The notes: generated by a model from the letters alone, not told the origin. A stretch of 64,000 bases of DNA from Betaproteobacteria bacterium (GCA_016194905.1 JACQAP010000036.1:1-64000), one strand, 5' to 3'. Numbered from the stretch's first letter, positions 25,655 through 34,623 are shown. A program made the numbers and translations.

Positions 25655-25775
25655 TGTCAAAATCGAAATCAGCGCTCGTGTCGTGAGTAGTGGATGAATG
25701 TTAGAAAAATGGACGGGAAATTCTCGTCTATTGCTGTTCTGGCCTCAAAACACCCTCTCCCCTCGCGGGAGAGGG
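25627..25775. repeat. Pair of REP-like hairpins between convergent genes
   Basis: Hairpin 1 is CCCTCTCCC-gcaa-GGGGAGAGGG (25627-25649). Hairpin 2 is CCCTCTCCC-ctcgc-GGGAGAGGG (25753-25775), followed by a second G-rich arm. They lie in opposite orientation and each is read into the C-terminus of a flanking gene (GPPLPGPLPQGERE; PSPRPSPARGEG). Such GC-rich elements act as REP-type sequences in many proteobacteria and may serve as terminators here. Confidence 0.75.
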
Positions 25776-26381
25776 CCGGGGAGAGGGGGCCGTTGCGGCG
25801 CGGTTCTTTTCCGCCAGGGACCCGATGAGTCCGTTGATGCCGCCGCGCGCGATCTCCTCGCCGAACTGCGAGCGGTAGGTGATCACCAGGCTCACGTTCT
25901 CCACGCTGATGTCATACACCTTCCAGCCTTCCGCGGACTTCCACATGGCATAGTTCACCTCGACCGGCTGCGCCCCCGTCTTTTTGAAGCGGGATCGGAC
26001 GATGACGTCGTTGTCCCCGGCGGATAGTTGCAGGGAATCGACCTGCGTCTCGTGGCCGTCGTAGGCGTCGATCGCGGCCGAGTAGACACGCGTGATCAGG
26101 GTGCCGAATTGCGCGACGAGCGCTTCGCGCTGCCGCGCGTCCGCACTACGCCAGGCCCTGCCCACTGCGAGCCGCGTCATGCGCTCGAAGTCGATATGGG
26201 GAAGGATCTTCTGCTTCGCGAACGCGAGGGCCTTTTCGCGGCTCTCGCGGTCGCCGGACGGGGTGTTTCTGATGGCGGCGAGCACATCGGTGACAACATT
26301 CCTGACTAGCACATCGGGCGCGAGGCTTTGGTCTTCTGACGAAACGGGAAAGGCCGTCACGATCAGGATCGCCGCCGCCAA
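25728..26381 (-). CDS. MlaC/Ttg2D-like exported phospholipid-binding protein
   Basis: About 217 aa if started at TTG 26381, just before a signal-like segment (LAAAILIVTAFPVSS); the frame is open up to 26651, but that part crosses the FNR box at 26514 and is unlikely to be translated. The body matches the MlaC (toluene-tolerance Ttg2) family: REKALAFAKQKILPHIDFERMTRLAVGRAWR, LITRVYSAAIDAYDG, and GWKVYDISVENVSLVITYRSQF. MlaC carries phospholipids through the periplasm. No mlaA, B, D, E or F gene is near, so it is an orphan. Its last 23 residues come from a REP-like repeat. Confidence 0.78.
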   Translation of the reverse strand: MAAAILIVTAFPVSSEDQSLAPDVLVRNVVTDVLAAIRNTPSGDRESREKALAFAKQKILPHIDFERMTRLAVGRAWRSADARQREALVAQFGTLITRVYSAAIDAYDGHETQVDSLQLSAGDNDVIVRSRFKKTGAQPVEVNYAMWKSAEGWKVYDISVENVSLVITYRSQFGEEIARGGINGLIGSLAEKNRAATAPSPRPSPARGEGVLRPEQQ

Positions 26382-26513
26382 CCTGACGCGCCGAGCGCTC
26401 CATCGAGTCCAGTCAATTGCGGAAATGATCTGTCGTCTCCGGGCTTCGGACGCCGCGGCGCGGTCGGGCCCGGCGGCATGGGCCCATGAAAATCGATTCG
26501 GCGCAGTCGCTGT

Positions 26514-26527
26514 TTGATCTATGTCAA
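26514..26527 (+). promoter_or_regulatory. FNR/ANR-type box TTGATCTATGTCAA
   Basis: Centre 26520.5; TAGCAT (26550-26555) lies 32 bp downstream as -10. It should drive ccoNOQP from a start near 26562. The box lies between divergent genes and could also affect the MlaC-like gene. Confidence 0.8.
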
Positions 26528-26653
26528 TTCCGGTCCGGATTGCCGCGGCTAGCATGGCGTCGCTGCCGTTGGCAGGTAACAAAGGATTGAATCGGCGTTG
26601 ATCCTGCCTGCATTGCGGCTGTTGGGGTTTCGTCTTAACTCGAGGGAGCACGT

Positions 26654-28081
26654 ATGCAGGAGCAAACGACTTACAACTACAAAGTCGTCCGGCAGTTCGC
26701 CATCATGACGGTGGTGTGGGGGATCGTCGGGATGACCGTGGGCGTGCTGCTCGCCGCGCAACTCATGTTCCCCGACCTGACTTACGGCATCCCCTGGCTG
26801 TCGTACGGTCGCTTGCGTCCATTGCACACCAACGCCGTGGTGTTTGCCTTCGGCGGCTCGGCGCTTTTCGCGACCAGCTATTACGTCGTGCAGCGCACCT
26901 GTCACGCGCGCCTGTTCTGCGACAGGCTGGCCGCCTTTTCTTTCTGGGGCTGGCAGGCGGTGATCGTGGCGGCCGCAATCACGCTGCCGCTGGGCATCAC
27001 CACCTCGCACGAATATGCGGAGCTGGAATGGCCGATCGATATTCTCATCACGCTGGTGTGGGTGGCGTATGCGGTGGTGTTCTTCGGCACGATCGCCAGG
27101 CGCAAGGTGCCCCACATCTATGTGGCCAACTGGTTCTTCGGTGCTTTCATTCTCACGGTTGCGCTGCTGCACATCGTCAACAGCGCCGAAGTGCCGGTGA
27201 GCCTGTGGAAGTCGTACTACGTGTACGCGGGCGCACAGGATGCAATGGTCCAATGGTGGTACGGGCACAACGCCGTGGGATTTTTCCTCACGGCCGGCTT
27301 CCTGGGAATGATGTACTACTTCGTGCCGAAGCAGGCTGGACGCCCGATTTACAGTTACCGGCTGTCGGTCGTGCATTTCTGGGCGCTGATATTCACCTAC
27401 ATGTGGGCGGGCCCGCATCACCTGCACTACACGGCATTGCCGGACTGGGCGCAGTCGATCGGCATGATCTTTTCGCTGATCCTGCTGGCGCCCTCCTGGG
27501 GCGGCATGATCAACGGCATCATGACGCTGTCGGGCGCGTGGCACAAACTGCGCACCGATCCGATCCTCAAGTTCCTGATCACCTCGCTCTCTTTCTACGG
27601 CATGTCCACTTTCGAGGGGCCGATGATGTCGATCAAGACGGTCAACTCCCTGTCCCACTATACCGACTGGACCATCGGGCACGTGCACTCCGGCGCGCTG
27701 GGCTGGGTAGCGATGATCTCGGTGGGCAGCCTGTACTACATGATCCCGCGTTTGTACGGACGCATCGAGATGTACAGCATGCGGCTGGTCACGCTGCACT
27801 TCTGGATCGCGACCACCGGCGTGGTGTTGTACATCGCGGCGATGTGGATTGCGGGCGTAATGCAGGGTCTGATGTGGCGCGCGGTGAACGTCGACGGCAC
27901 GCTGACCTACACCTTCGTGGAAAGCGTCAAGGCGACCTATCCGTTCTACGCCATCCGCCTGCTGGGTGGCGTGATGTTCCTGGGCGGCATGTTCGTCATG
28001 GCCTACAACACGTGGAAGACGGTGCATGGTGCCAGGGCGGTGGACGCGCCGGTACTGGCTTCCGTCGGCGCCCACGCCTGA
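26654..28081 (+). CDS. ccoN: cbb3-type cytochrome c oxidase subunit I
   Basis: 475 aa inner-membrane heme-copper oxidase subunit that reduces O2 at a high-affinity heme b3-CuB centre. About twelve membrane helices are visible. Ligand motifs include [14 protein letters not shown] (low-spin heme His), [23 protein letters not shown] (CuB His and the CcoN Tyr), [13 protein letters not shown] (two CuB His) and [14 protein letters not shown] (heme ligands). ATG 26654 follows CGAGGGAGCA. It opens the ccoNOQPGH operon behind an FNR box, the arrangement known from ANR/FnrL-controlled cbb3 loci. Confidence 0.97.
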   Translation: MQEQTTYNYKVVRQFAIMTVVWGIVGMTVGVLLAAQLMFPDLTYGIPWLSYGRLRPLHTNAVVFAFGGSALFATSYYVVQRTCHARLFCDRLAAFSFWGWQAVIVAAAITLPLGITTSHEYAELEWPIDILITLVWVAYAVVFFGTIARRKVPHIYVANWFFGAFILTVALLHIVNSAEVPVSLWKSYYVYAGAQDAMVQWWYGHNAVGFFLTAGFLGMMYYFVPKQAGRPIYSYRLSVVHFWALIFTYMWAGPHHLHYTALPDWAQSIGMIFSLILLAPSWGGMINGIMTLSGAWHKLRTDPILKFLITSLSFYGMSTFEGPMMSIKTVNSLSHYTDWTIGHVHSGALGWVAMISVGSLYYMIPRLYGRIEMYSMRLVTLHFWIATTGVVLYIAAMWIAGVMQGLMWRAVNVDGTLTYTFVESVKATYPFYAIRLLGGVMFLGGMFVMAYNTWKTVHGARAVDAPVLASVGAHA

Positions 28082-28103
28082 TTCTTACAGGGGAAAACCA
28101 ATC

Positions 28104-28730
28104 ATGGCTACGCAATCCGCATCCGGCCACGAGTTCATCGAGAAGAATATGACCTGGCTGATCGTTCTGGTCATCCTGGTGGTGAGCGTCGGTGGCCTGG
28201 TAGAAATCGTACCGCTTTTCTTCCAGCGTTCCACCACTGAGCCGGTGGCCGGCATGAAACCCTACACGGCGTTGCAACTGACGGGGCGTGACATCTATAT
28301 CCGCGAAGGTTGCAACAACTGCCACAGCCAGATGATCCGGCCGCTGCGCGCCGAGACGGAGCGCTATGGCCACTACTCGGTGGCGGGAGAGTCCGTCTAT
28401 GACCATCCGTTCCTGTGGGGCAGCAAGCGTACCGGTCCTGATCTCGCGCGGGTGGGCGGCCGTTACAGCGACGAATGGCACCGCCAGCATCTGAATCAGC
28501 CGCGCGATCTGGTGCCCGAGTCGAACATGCCCGCCTATCCCTGGCTGGCGCAAGCCACCGCAGACGCTGAGCTGATCGAGACGAAAATGAAAGTGTTGCG
28601 CAGCGTCGGTGTTCCGTACTCGGAAGAGGACATCGCCAGGTCGCGCGATGATCTCAAGGACAAGACCGAGGCCGACGCGCTCATCGCCTATCTGCAAGGC
28701 CTCGGTACCGCACTGAAAGGAGTGAAGTGA
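28104..28730 (+). CDS. ccoO: cbb3-type cytochrome c oxidase subunit II (monoheme)
   Basis: 208 aa. One N-terminal anchor helix ([23 protein letters not shown]) is followed by a periplasmic cytochrome c domain with CNNCH (70-74) in [15 protein letters not shown], a strict CcoO signature. Further CcoO features are [16 protein letters not shown] and the Met ligand region [13 protein letters not shown] 28104 lies 22 bp after ccoN. It relays electrons from CcoP to the catalytic subunit. Confidence 0.97.
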   Translation: MATQSASGHEFIEKNMTWLIVLVILVVSVGGLVEIVPLFFQRSTTEPVAGMKPYTALQLTGRDIYIREGCNNCHSQMIRPLRAETERYGHYSVAGESVYDHPFLWGSKRTGPDLARVGGRYSDEWHRQHLNQPRDLVPESNMPAYPWLAQATADAELIETKMKVLRSVGVPYSEEDIARSRDDLKDKTEADALIAYLQGLGTALKGVK

Positions 28731-28732
28731 TC

Positions 28733-28912
28733 ATGGACCCGGTGACTGGATTTCGAGTCGGCTCGACCCTCCTGATGTTGCTGATTTTTGCGGGCATCGT
28801 GTGGTGGGCTTATGGCGGCAGGCGCGGCGCGCGGTTCGACGTTGCCGCGCACAGCGTGCTGCAGGACGACGATGCGCCGGTTTCGCTGCGTGGCGACGGG
28901 AGAGAAAAGTGA
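28733..28912 (+). CDS. ccoQ: cbb3-type oxidase small subunit CcoQ
   Basis: 59 aa from ATG 28733; a GTG at 28727 overlapping the ccoO stop is possible. One membrane helix (STLLMLLIFAGIVWWAYG) and a short cytoplasmic tail with FDVAAHSVLQDDD. The position between ccoO and ccoP and the FD-A-LPF-type tail identify it as CcoQ/FixQ, which stabilises the complex. Its QDDD tail is like that of CcoS. Confidence 0.88.
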   Translation: MDPVTGFRVGSTLLMLLIFAGIVWWAYGGRRGARFDVAAHSVLQDDDAPVSLRGDGREK

Positions 28913-29823
28913 GCGACTTCAACGGCGAATTCTGGACTGTCTACATCTCGGTTATCACCGTGGCCAGCGTTCTGGCCTGTACCGTGCTGCTGTGGACGCT
29001 TTCCACGAAGCGCGTTACAGCGGGGCGCACGGCCGACGTGACGGGACACGTATGGGACGAAGACCTCGAGGAGTACAACAATCCGCTGCCGCGGTGGTGG
29101 ATCTGGCTGTTCTACCTCACGATCGCGTTCGGCGTGGCTTACCTCGTACTGTACCCCGGACTGGGCAGCTTCCCGGGGCTGCTCAAATGGAGTTCGCGCG
29201 GCGAATACGAAGCCGAACAGGCCAAGGCCAGGGAGACGTACCAGCCGCTCTACGCCCGATATGCGGCGATGTCCATTCCCGATGTCGCCCGTGATTCGCA
29301 GGCGCGCGAAATGGGTCAGCGGCTGTTCCTAAACTATTGCGCGCAGTGCCACGCATCGGATGCGCGCGGCGGCAAGGGATTTCCCGATCTGACGGACCAG
29401 GACTGGCTCTACGGCGGGGATCCGGAAACGATCGTGGCCACCATCACCAACGGCCGCAAAGCAATGATGCCGGCCTGGGGCAAGATCGTCGGCGACGAAG
29501 GCACCCGGAATCTCGCGCACTACGTGATATCGCTTTCGGGTGGCGCGCACGACGAGTTGCGCGCGGCGTACGGCAAGGAGCTATTCGCCGCCAACTGCGT
29601 CGCCTGCCATGGGCCCGAGGGCAAGGGCAACCCGGTTCTCGGTGCCGCGAATCTGACCGACAAGATCTGGCTCTACGGCGGCAGCAGTACTGCGCTCGTC
29701 GAAACCATCGGCAAGGGCCGCAACGGCGTGATGCCGGCCTGGGGCGAATTCCTCGGGCCCGACAAGGTGCATATCGTTGCGGCCTACGTGTACGGCTTGT
29801 CGCATCCGGCCGGCGGCCAGTGA
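28909..29823 (+). CDS. ccoP: cbb3-type cytochrome c oxidase subunit III (diheme)
   Basis: 304 aa from GTG 28909, which overlaps the ccoQ stop (GTGA). The N-terminus has two membrane segments (about 10-31 and 63-82) around the conserved GHVWDEDLEEYNNPLPRWW. Two cytochrome c domains follow, with CAQCH (144-148) and CVACH (230-234), each with an MPAWG Met-ligand motif. It accepts electrons from soluble cytochromes. The two-helix N-terminus is the normal proteobacterial CcoP type. Confidence 0.97.
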   Translation: MSDFNGEFWTVYISVITVASVLACTVLLWTLSTKRVTAGRTADVTGHVWDEDLEEYNNPLPRWWIWLFYLTIAFGVAYLVLYPGLGSFPGLLKWSSRGEYEAEQAKARETYQPLYARYAAMSIPDVARDSQAREMGQRLFLNYCAQCHASDARGGKGFPDLTDQDWLYGGDPETIVATITNGRKAMMPAWGKIVGDEGTRNLAHYVISLSGGAHDELRAAYGKELFAANCVACHGPEGKGNPVLGAANLTDKIWLYGGSSTALVETIGKGRNGVMPAWGEFLGPDKVHIVAAYVYGLSHPAGGQ

Positions 29824-29842
29824 CCTCCTTCGGCGAGCTTCG

Positions 29843-31288
29843 ATGGTGAAGATGCAGGCGCACGTCAAGCTGACACCGGTTCCAGCACCCGAGGCCATGG
29901 AGCAGGCGCTTTATGAAGTCCGCAAGAAGATCTATCCGCGGGCGGTGCACGGCGCATTCGCCGCCTGGCGCTGGATCTTCGTGCTGCTCACGCAACTGGT
30001 GTTCTATGGCGGCCCATGGCTGACCTGGAACGCGCGGCAGGCGGTGTTGTTCGATCTCGCGGCCCGCAAGTTCTATATCTTCGGCCTGGTGTTCTGGCCG
30101 CAGGACATCGTCTACCTCACCGTTCTGCTGGTCATCTGCGCCTACTCGCTGTTCCTGTTCACTGCAGTCGCCGGACGGCTGTGGTGCGGCTATGCGTGCC
30201 CGCAGACGGTTTATACCGAAATCTTCATGTGGATCGAGCGTAAGGTGGAGGGCGACCGCCTCGCGCGCATGAAACTCGACAAGCAGCCGCTGTCCGCGCG
30301 CAAGTTCAGCCTGAAAGGCGTCAAGCACGGCCTGTGGATCGCCCTGGCGCTGTGGACCGGCTTCACGTTCGTGGGTTTCTTCACGCCGATTCATACTCTC
30401 GGCAATGAAGTGCTGAACCTGAGCACCGGCCCATGGGAGTCGTTCTGGATGTTGTTCTACGGCTTCGCCACTTATGGCAACGCCGGCTGGATGCGCGAGC
30501 AGGTGTGCAAATACATGTGCCCGTATGCGCGCTTCCAGAGCGTAATGTTCGATCCCGACACGCTGATCATCACCTACGACCGCGAACGCGGCGAGCCGAG
30601 AGGCACGCGCGCCAGGAGCGCAGACCACAAATCAAAGGGTCTGGGCGACTGCGTGGACTGCGGCATCTGCGTGCAGGTCTGTCCCACCGGCATCGATATC
30701 CGTAACGGCCTGCAATACGAATGCATCGGCTGCGCCGCTTGCATAGACGGATGCGACCAGGTGATGGACAAGATGGGCTACCCGAAGGGGTTGATCCGTT
30801 ACTCCACGGAGAACGCGCTCAAGAACCATCTGCCGACGCAGGGGACGCTGAAGCGCATATTCCGCCCGCGTGTACTGATCTACAGCGCCATCCTGTGGGC
30901 GATCATCATCTCGACACTGGTGACGCTGTACCGGCGCGTGCCGCTCAAAGTTGACGTCATCCGCGATCGGGGAAACGTCATGCGCGACGCGGAAGACGCC
31001 GATGTCCAGAACGTTTATCGCCTACAGATCATGAACACGCAGGAAATAGAGCGCGATATGCGCATCAGCGTAAGCGGGCTCGACGGCATCGAGATCGAGG
31101 GTGTATCAAGGCCGATTCGCGTTGCGCCCGCGTCCTCGCTGATGGTGCCGGTACGGGTGGAAGCGCCGCGCGCATCCGGCAACAAGGGCTCGAACCGCAT
31201 CCTGTTTACCGTGGAAGCGACCGATCCGGCCCATCCCGACAGCGCGCCGCTCAAAGTGGAAGAAAAGGCGAGCTTCGTCATCCACTGA
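29843..31288 (+). CDS. ccoG: Cytochrome c oxidase accessory polyferredoxin CcoG (FixG/RdxA)
   Basis: 481 aa from ATG 29843; ATG 29852 is an alternative. About five membrane helices with AGRLWCGYACPQTVYTEIFMWIER and EQVCKYMCPYARFQS. Then two 4Fe-4S clusters (CVDCGICVQVCPTGIDI and CIGCAACIDGCDQVM) and a C-terminal periplasmic Ig-like domain. CcoG reduces Cu(II) and supports copper delivery to cbb3 oxidase. It follows ccoP by 20 bp. Confidence 0.95.
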   Translation: MVKMQAHVKLTPVPAPEAMEQALYEVRKKIYPRAVHGAFAAWRWIFVLLTQLVFYGGPWLTWNARQAVLFDLAARKFYIFGLVFWPQDIVYLTVLLVICAYSLFLFTAVAGRLWCGYACPQTVYTEIFMWIERKVEGDRLARMKLDKQPLSARKFSLKGVKHGLWIALALWTGFTFVGFFTPIHTLGNEVLNLSTGPWESFWMLFYGFATYGNAGWMREQVCKYMCPYARFQSVMFDPDTLIITYDRERGEPRGTRARSADHKSKGLGDCVDCGICVQVCPTGIDIRNGLQYECIGCAACIDGCDQVMDKMGYPKGLIRYSTENALKNHLPTQGTLKRIFRPRVLIYSAILWAIIISTLVTLYRRVPLKVDVIRDRGNVMRDAEDADVQNVYRLQIMNTQEIERDMRISVSGLDGIEIEGVSRPIRVAPASSLMVPVRVEAPRASGNKGSNRILFTVEATDPAHPDSAPLKVEEKASFVIH

Positions 31289-31302
31289 AGAAAGAACCGG
31301 TC

Positions 31303-31809
31303 ATGAACCAGAACGCGATCATCCATCCAGTCATGCCGTGGTACCGGGAGCCGTGGCCGTGGCTCCTGATGACAGGGCCGGCCATCGCGGTCGTCGCCGG
31401 TTTCGCCACCCTGTATATCGCCTTCAGGAATGCGGACCCGCTGGTGGTCGACCAGTACTACAAGGAAGGCCTGGCGATCAACCGCGTGCTGGAACGCGAT
31501 CGCATCGCATCGCTGCGCGGCTATCGCGCAACGATCGTCCTGAACGAAGAACGCACGCTCGTGCGCGTGCGGATGGCTGGGGAAATGCTGCCGGCAGAAC
31601 TGCACCTGCATTACATCCATCCCACGAAATCCGGGCTCGATCGGGAATTTTCCGCACAACAGATCCAACCCGGACTGTATCAGGGCTCCGTGCAGCTGGC
31701 GAAGGCGGTGCGATGGAACGTCGAACTCGAAGACGTGCAACGGCAGTGGCGCCTGACCGGGGGTTGGAATCCGGCCGATGACAGGTTCGTGCTGGAGCCG
31801 CGAGGCTGA
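31303..31809 (+). CDS. ccoH: cbb3 oxidase accessory protein CcoH/FixH
   Basis: 168 aa from ATG 31303, 15 bp after ccoG. One N-terminal anchor (WLLMTGPAIAVVAGFATLYIAF) follows a short cytoplasmic MPWYREPWPW segment. Then comes the FixH signature DPLVVDQYYKEGLAINRVLERDR and a periplasmic beta-rich domain ending GGWNPADDRFVLEP. CcoH stays in contact with CcoN/CcoP during assembly. The usual next genes, ccoI and ccoS, are absent here and lie upstream of ccoN instead. Confidence 0.9.
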   Translation: MNQNAIIHPVMPWYREPWPWLLMTGPAIAVVAGFATLYIAFRNADPLVVDQYYKEGLAINRVLERDRIASLRGYRATIVLNEERTLVRVRMAGEMLPAELHLHYIHPTKSGLDREFSAQQIQPGLYQGSVQLAKAVRWNVELEDVQRQWRLTGGWNPADDRFVLEPRG

Positions 31810-31893
31810 GGCGGGGCTGACAATGCGACGCGGACTATGCACGGGTTCGACGGCAATCTCGCATGACGTCTCTGCGCGGCAGAGGAGCGCAGG

Positions 31894-32193
31894 ATGAAAA
31901 GTCTCACATTTATCTGGATCCTGTGGCCGTCCTTCATCGTCGCCGCGCTCGCCAATGCGGTGTTCTTCACCGTGTTCGATCCACAGGAACTGATCGCTTT
32001 CGGCGAACCGATCGCTGGCAGCCGTACCGCCATTTATTCGATCGGTTTTTTCGCCTTCTGGGCGGTGACTGCAGCGAGCAATGCGATGAGCGGTTTCTTG
32101 CGGAGAACATCGGCAGAAGTCAACCAATGCCCGCTTGAACCGACGCAGCGATCTGCCGGCTGCCCGAAACGGGAGGAAGGCGGCTGCGGATAA
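31894..32193 (+). CDS. Small two-helix membrane protein at the end of the cbb3 operon
   Basis: 99 aa from ATG 31894, preceded by GAGGAGCGCAGG. Two hydrophobic segments (about 5-27 and 44-66) and a Cys-containing polar tail (CPLEPTQRSAGCPKREEGGCG). Its place after ccoH and the helix pattern match small hypothetical membrane proteins often found at this locus in betaproteobacteria. The function is unknown. The tail after about residue 75 may be eroded or extended, as it is unusually rich in Cys, Gly and Arg. Confidence 0.7.
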   Translation: MKSLTFIWILWPSFIVAALANAVFFTVFDPQELIAFGEPIAGSRTAIYSIGFFAFWAVTAASNAMSGFLRRTSAEVNQCPLEPTQRSAGCPKREEGGCG

Positions 32194-32271
32194 TCGCGTT
32201 GCGGCGAGCCGCAGGCGGCCTGGGATGCAAACCAATTTTCCACATAATTTTTTTACAGCGAGGTTCGACCG

Positions 32272-32451
32272 ATGCCAATCAATGTACAGACGCCAGATCG
32301 CCTCATCCGCATCGCAGTTGGAATCGCGCTGCTCGGCACGGTGTTTTTTGTTTCCGGAAACTGGCGTTGGGCGGGGCTGATCGGCCTGGTGCCGCTTGCC
32401 ACCGGACTTGTCGGCTGGTGTCCGCTCTACGCATGGCTGATGCGGGACTAA
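32272..32451 (+). CDS. DUF2892-family inner membrane protein
   Basis: 59 aa from ATG 32272. The pattern TPDRLIRIAVGIALLG, WRWAGLIGLVPLATGLVGWCPLYAWL is DUF2892, the YgaP membrane domain without its rhodanese partner. Two membrane helices and a conserved GWCPLY motif are visible. Such proteins are often near sulfur- or copper-handling genes. It probably opens the metal-handling patch that follows. Confidence 0.85.
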   Translation: MPINVQTPDRLIRIAVGIALLGTVFFVSGNWRWAGLIGLVPLATGLVGWCPLYAWLMRD

Positions 32452-32519
32452 GAGTGGCGGCCGGCATCCGAGACAAAGCCTTATCGGCCGCCCGGTATAG
32501 GGACGCCATTGATATAGCC

Positions 32520-32533
32520 TTGACTTAGGTCAA
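32520..32533 (+). promoter_or_regulatory. FNR/ANR-type box TTGACTTAGGTCAA
   Basis: Centre 32526.5; TTACAT (32555-32560) lies 31 bp away. It implies a start near 32568, upstream of the Met-rich protein gene. Confidence 0.75.
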
Positions 32534-32564
32534 TCCTTCGGGGCCGGACCGGCGTTACATTTCT

Positions 32565-32699
32565 TTGTACTTCGCCCTGGCGGAGCGCTTCAAGGACCGT
32601 TCGCCTTCCGCGCGCGAACTGCTGGATCGAGCCTATGCGCAGGGCGAGCTGTCGAGGGTCGAATACTTGAATAAGCGCGACGACCTGGCCGGTCGCTGA
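32565..32699 (+). CDS. Possible short SHOCT-domain peptide
   Basis: 44 aa from TTG 32565 ending at TGA 32697-32699. The peptide ARELLDRAYAQGELSRVEYL followed by NKR-DDL fits the SHOCT helical motif that normally ends membrane or oligomerising proteins. The start codon sits about at the predicted transcription start, so it would be leaderless, or the segment is a remnant of a longer gene. The upstream codons to 32535 are also open. Confidence 0.4.
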   Translation: MYFALAERFKDRSPSARELLDRAYAQGELSRVEYLNKRDDLAGR

Positions 32700-32724
32700 C
32701 AAGATTATCCAAAGGAGAGTTCAA

Positions 32725-33216
32725 ATGAATACGTTCACGCTTTCGATCTTCCTGGCTTCCATGCTTGCCGTACCCATCGCGCAGGCCGCAGACGAAGAGG
32801 ATCACTCGGCTTACCATCCGGGCGCCGGCCAGGAGCAAGCTGCCTCCGCGCCGGACGACAAGGCTGCCGGAATGAAGATGGACAAGATTCAGGAAAGAAT
32901 GAAAAAGATGCAAGATCTGATGTCGAAGATCCAGTCGACCGAGGACCCCAGGGAGCGCCAGAAGCTCATGGAAGAGCACATGCAATCCATGCGTGAAGGT
33001 ATGAAGATGATGCGCGGCATGGGCAAGGACATGATGGGCAAGAAGGAGAAAGGCGAAAATCCCACGGGAGACGGCACCGATAAGGGCGGCATGATGGGAG
33101 GCATGATGATGAAGAAACACCAGATGATGGCAGACCGCATGGACATGATGCAGAAGATGATGGAGCAGATGATGGAGCACGAGGCTGCCGAGCAGAACAT
33201 GGAACGCGGAAAATGA
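32725..33216 (+). CDS. Exported Met-rich coiled-coil protein, possible copper binder
   Basis: 163 aa from ATG 32725, preceded by AAAGGAGAG. A signal peptide ends at AQA (about residue 21). The mature part is strongly helical and charged, with 31 Met residues in all, many in MM, GMM and MMEQMMEH groups, plus scattered His. Met/His-rich clusters bind Cu(I) or Ag(I) in periplasmic proteins. No named domain is recognised. It lies behind an FNR promoter and within a copper-type gene patch, so a periplasmic copper buffer serving cbb3 oxidase or metal stress is inferred. Confidence 0.7.
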   Translation: MNTFTLSIFLASMLAVPIAQAADEEDHSAYHPGAGQEQAASAPDDKAAGMKMDKIQERMKKMQDLMSKIQSTEDPRERQKLMEEHMQSMREGMKMMRGMGKDMMGKKEKGENPTGDGTDKGGMMGGMMMKKHQMMADRMDMMQKMMEQMMEHEAAEQNMERGK

Positions 33217-33269
33217 CCTGCGTGTGATTCCGAAGGCTCTTGTTCATATAGGCCGTCCGCGAGTATCCA

Positions 33270-33761
33270 ATGCGGAATACGGCAAACAGATGCATAGCAA
33301 AAGCCTTGCTCGGGCACGCATTGCTATGGGCGGGATTATCGCTTGCGTTGAATCTCGTGTGGGAAGTCGCGCAACTGCCCCTTTACACGATTGCTAGGGA
33401 TCCTAGCATGGCGCGCATTGCATATGCGGTTCTGCACTGCACGCTGGGAGACGCGATCATTGCCGCGGCGGCTTTCGTACTCGCCGGATTCGTTCTCCAA
33501 GATGCCGACTGGCCTTCTTCCCACCCATGGTCGGGCGGGGCAGTCGCGACAATGTTTGGGCTCGCCTACACGGCGTACAGCGAGTGGTACAACGTTTACC
33601 AGGCCGGTGCTTGGGCTTACTCGGCGCGGATGCCGCTTGTCTTCGGGATCGGCCTTGCACCGCTGCTTCAGTGGCTCGTCGTTCCGGTCGCGACACTCTT
33701 GATCGTGCGTGCCTGGCATCGCACTCATGCGCATAAGGCGTCGGGGGCGACATGCTTGTAG
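33270..33761 (+). CDS. Integral membrane protein of unknown function
   Basis: 163 aa from ATG 33270. Four hydrophobic segments (about 12-32, 50-75, 88-105, 122-145) with conserved-looking LNLVWEVAQLPLY and AYTAYSEWYNVY motifs. Glu/Trp-rich segments of this type occur in uncharacterised membrane proteins near heavy-metal ATPases. The 3' end overlaps the next gene by 10 bp, so the two are probably co-expressed. Confidence 0.7.
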   Translation: MRNTANRCIAKALLGHALLWAGLSLALNLVWEVAQLPLYTIARDPSMARIAYAVLHCTLGDAIIAAAAFVLAGFVLQDADWPSSHPWSGGAVATMFGLAYTAYSEWYNVYQAGAWAYSARMPLVFGIGLAPLLQWLVVPVATLLIVRAWHRTHAHKASGATCL

Positions 33762-34291
33762 CCGACGCTTCAAAGAATGACCCGGTGTCCCTCGTCCTAC
33801 CTTTTCACTTCGAGTGCAGCGTTGTGGTGAACGCTCCGGCCGAGGCCGTTTTCTCGCGCTTGGACGATCCCAAACTCTTGTCGGCCCACATGAGCCGTTC
33901 CTCGTGGATGATGGCCGGCTCGCGAATGGCGCTCGAGCTGGATGCTTCTCAAGGCCGCGCCGTAGGCGCATCGATCCGCATGGGCGGCCGAGTGCTCGGG
34001 ATTGCGCTTTCGCTGGAGGAAATCGTCACGGAACGAAATCCGCCGCGGCGAAAAGTATGGGAGACCACGGGCACGCCAAAACTCCTCGTGATAGGCCATT
34101 ACGGGATGGGCTACGACCTGACGCCGCAGGGCAATTCTTCTCTGCTTCGAGTCTTTATCGACTGGGCTCTACCTGAAGCAGGGCTTCCGCGTTGGCTCGG
34201 TCGAATGTTCGGCGGCTACTACGCACGGTGGTGCACGCAGCGCATGACCGGCGATGCCGAAGAGCATTTCCGCACCGCCGGACAAGGTTGA
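33752..34291 (+). CDS. SRPBCC/CoxG-like protein
   Basis: 179 aa from ATG 33752. The N-terminal FHFECSVVVNAPAEAVFSRLDDPKLLSAHM is the START/SRPBCC opening strand and helix. The rest forms a beta-rich lipid- or ligand-binding fold ending in a long C-terminal helix (PRWLGRMFGGYYARWCTQRM). No signal peptide is seen. It overlaps the upstream membrane protein gene. The ligand is unknown. Confidence 0.7.
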   Translation: MLVADASKNDPVSLVLPFHFECSVVVNAPAEAVFSRLDDPKLLSAHMSRSSWMMAGSRMALELDASQGRAVGASIRMGGRVLGIALSLEEIVTERNPPRRKVWETTGTPKLLVIGHYGMGYDLTPQGNSSLLRVFIDWALPEAGLPRWLGRMFGGYYARWCTQRMTGDAEEHFRTAGQG

Positions 34292-34341
34292 TGAAGTTGT
34301 CGGCAGGACTATCGTAACTCAACCCTTGGAAAAGAGATGCT

Positions 34342-34623
34342 ATGGCTAACATGAATCCCTGGAAAACCGGCGTCACGCTCGCGGTGACGCTTGCGATCGC
34401 CTACACCGTATGCGCAATCGCCTACGCGCTTGCGCCGGAACGCGGGATCGATTTCATGAACGCTCTGTCTCACGGTCTGGATTTTCGCAAGCTCGTAACG
34501 GCCGAGCCTTTCACATTCTTGATGTTTGTCTACCCACTGTTCGTTTTCGTCGTGTGGGGATTCCTGGTTGGCGCGCTCTACGCGTGGTTGCACAATCTTC
34601 TCCACGGCGGCGCGAATCACTGA
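34342..34623 (+). CDS. DUF5676-like two-helix membrane protein
   Basis: 93 aa from ATG 34342, preceded by AAAAGAGAT. Two membrane helices (about 10-31 and 57-82) flank a region GIDFMNALSHGLDFRKL. The length and pattern match small membrane proteins placed before copper or silver P-type ATPases. It lies 41 bp before such an ATPase gene. The function is unknown but is likely linked to metal export. Confidence 0.7.
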   Translation: MANMNPWKTGVTLAVTLAIAYTVCAIAYALAPERGIDFMNALSHGLDFRKLVTAEPFTFLMFVYPLFVFVVWGFLVGALYAWLHNLLHGGANH

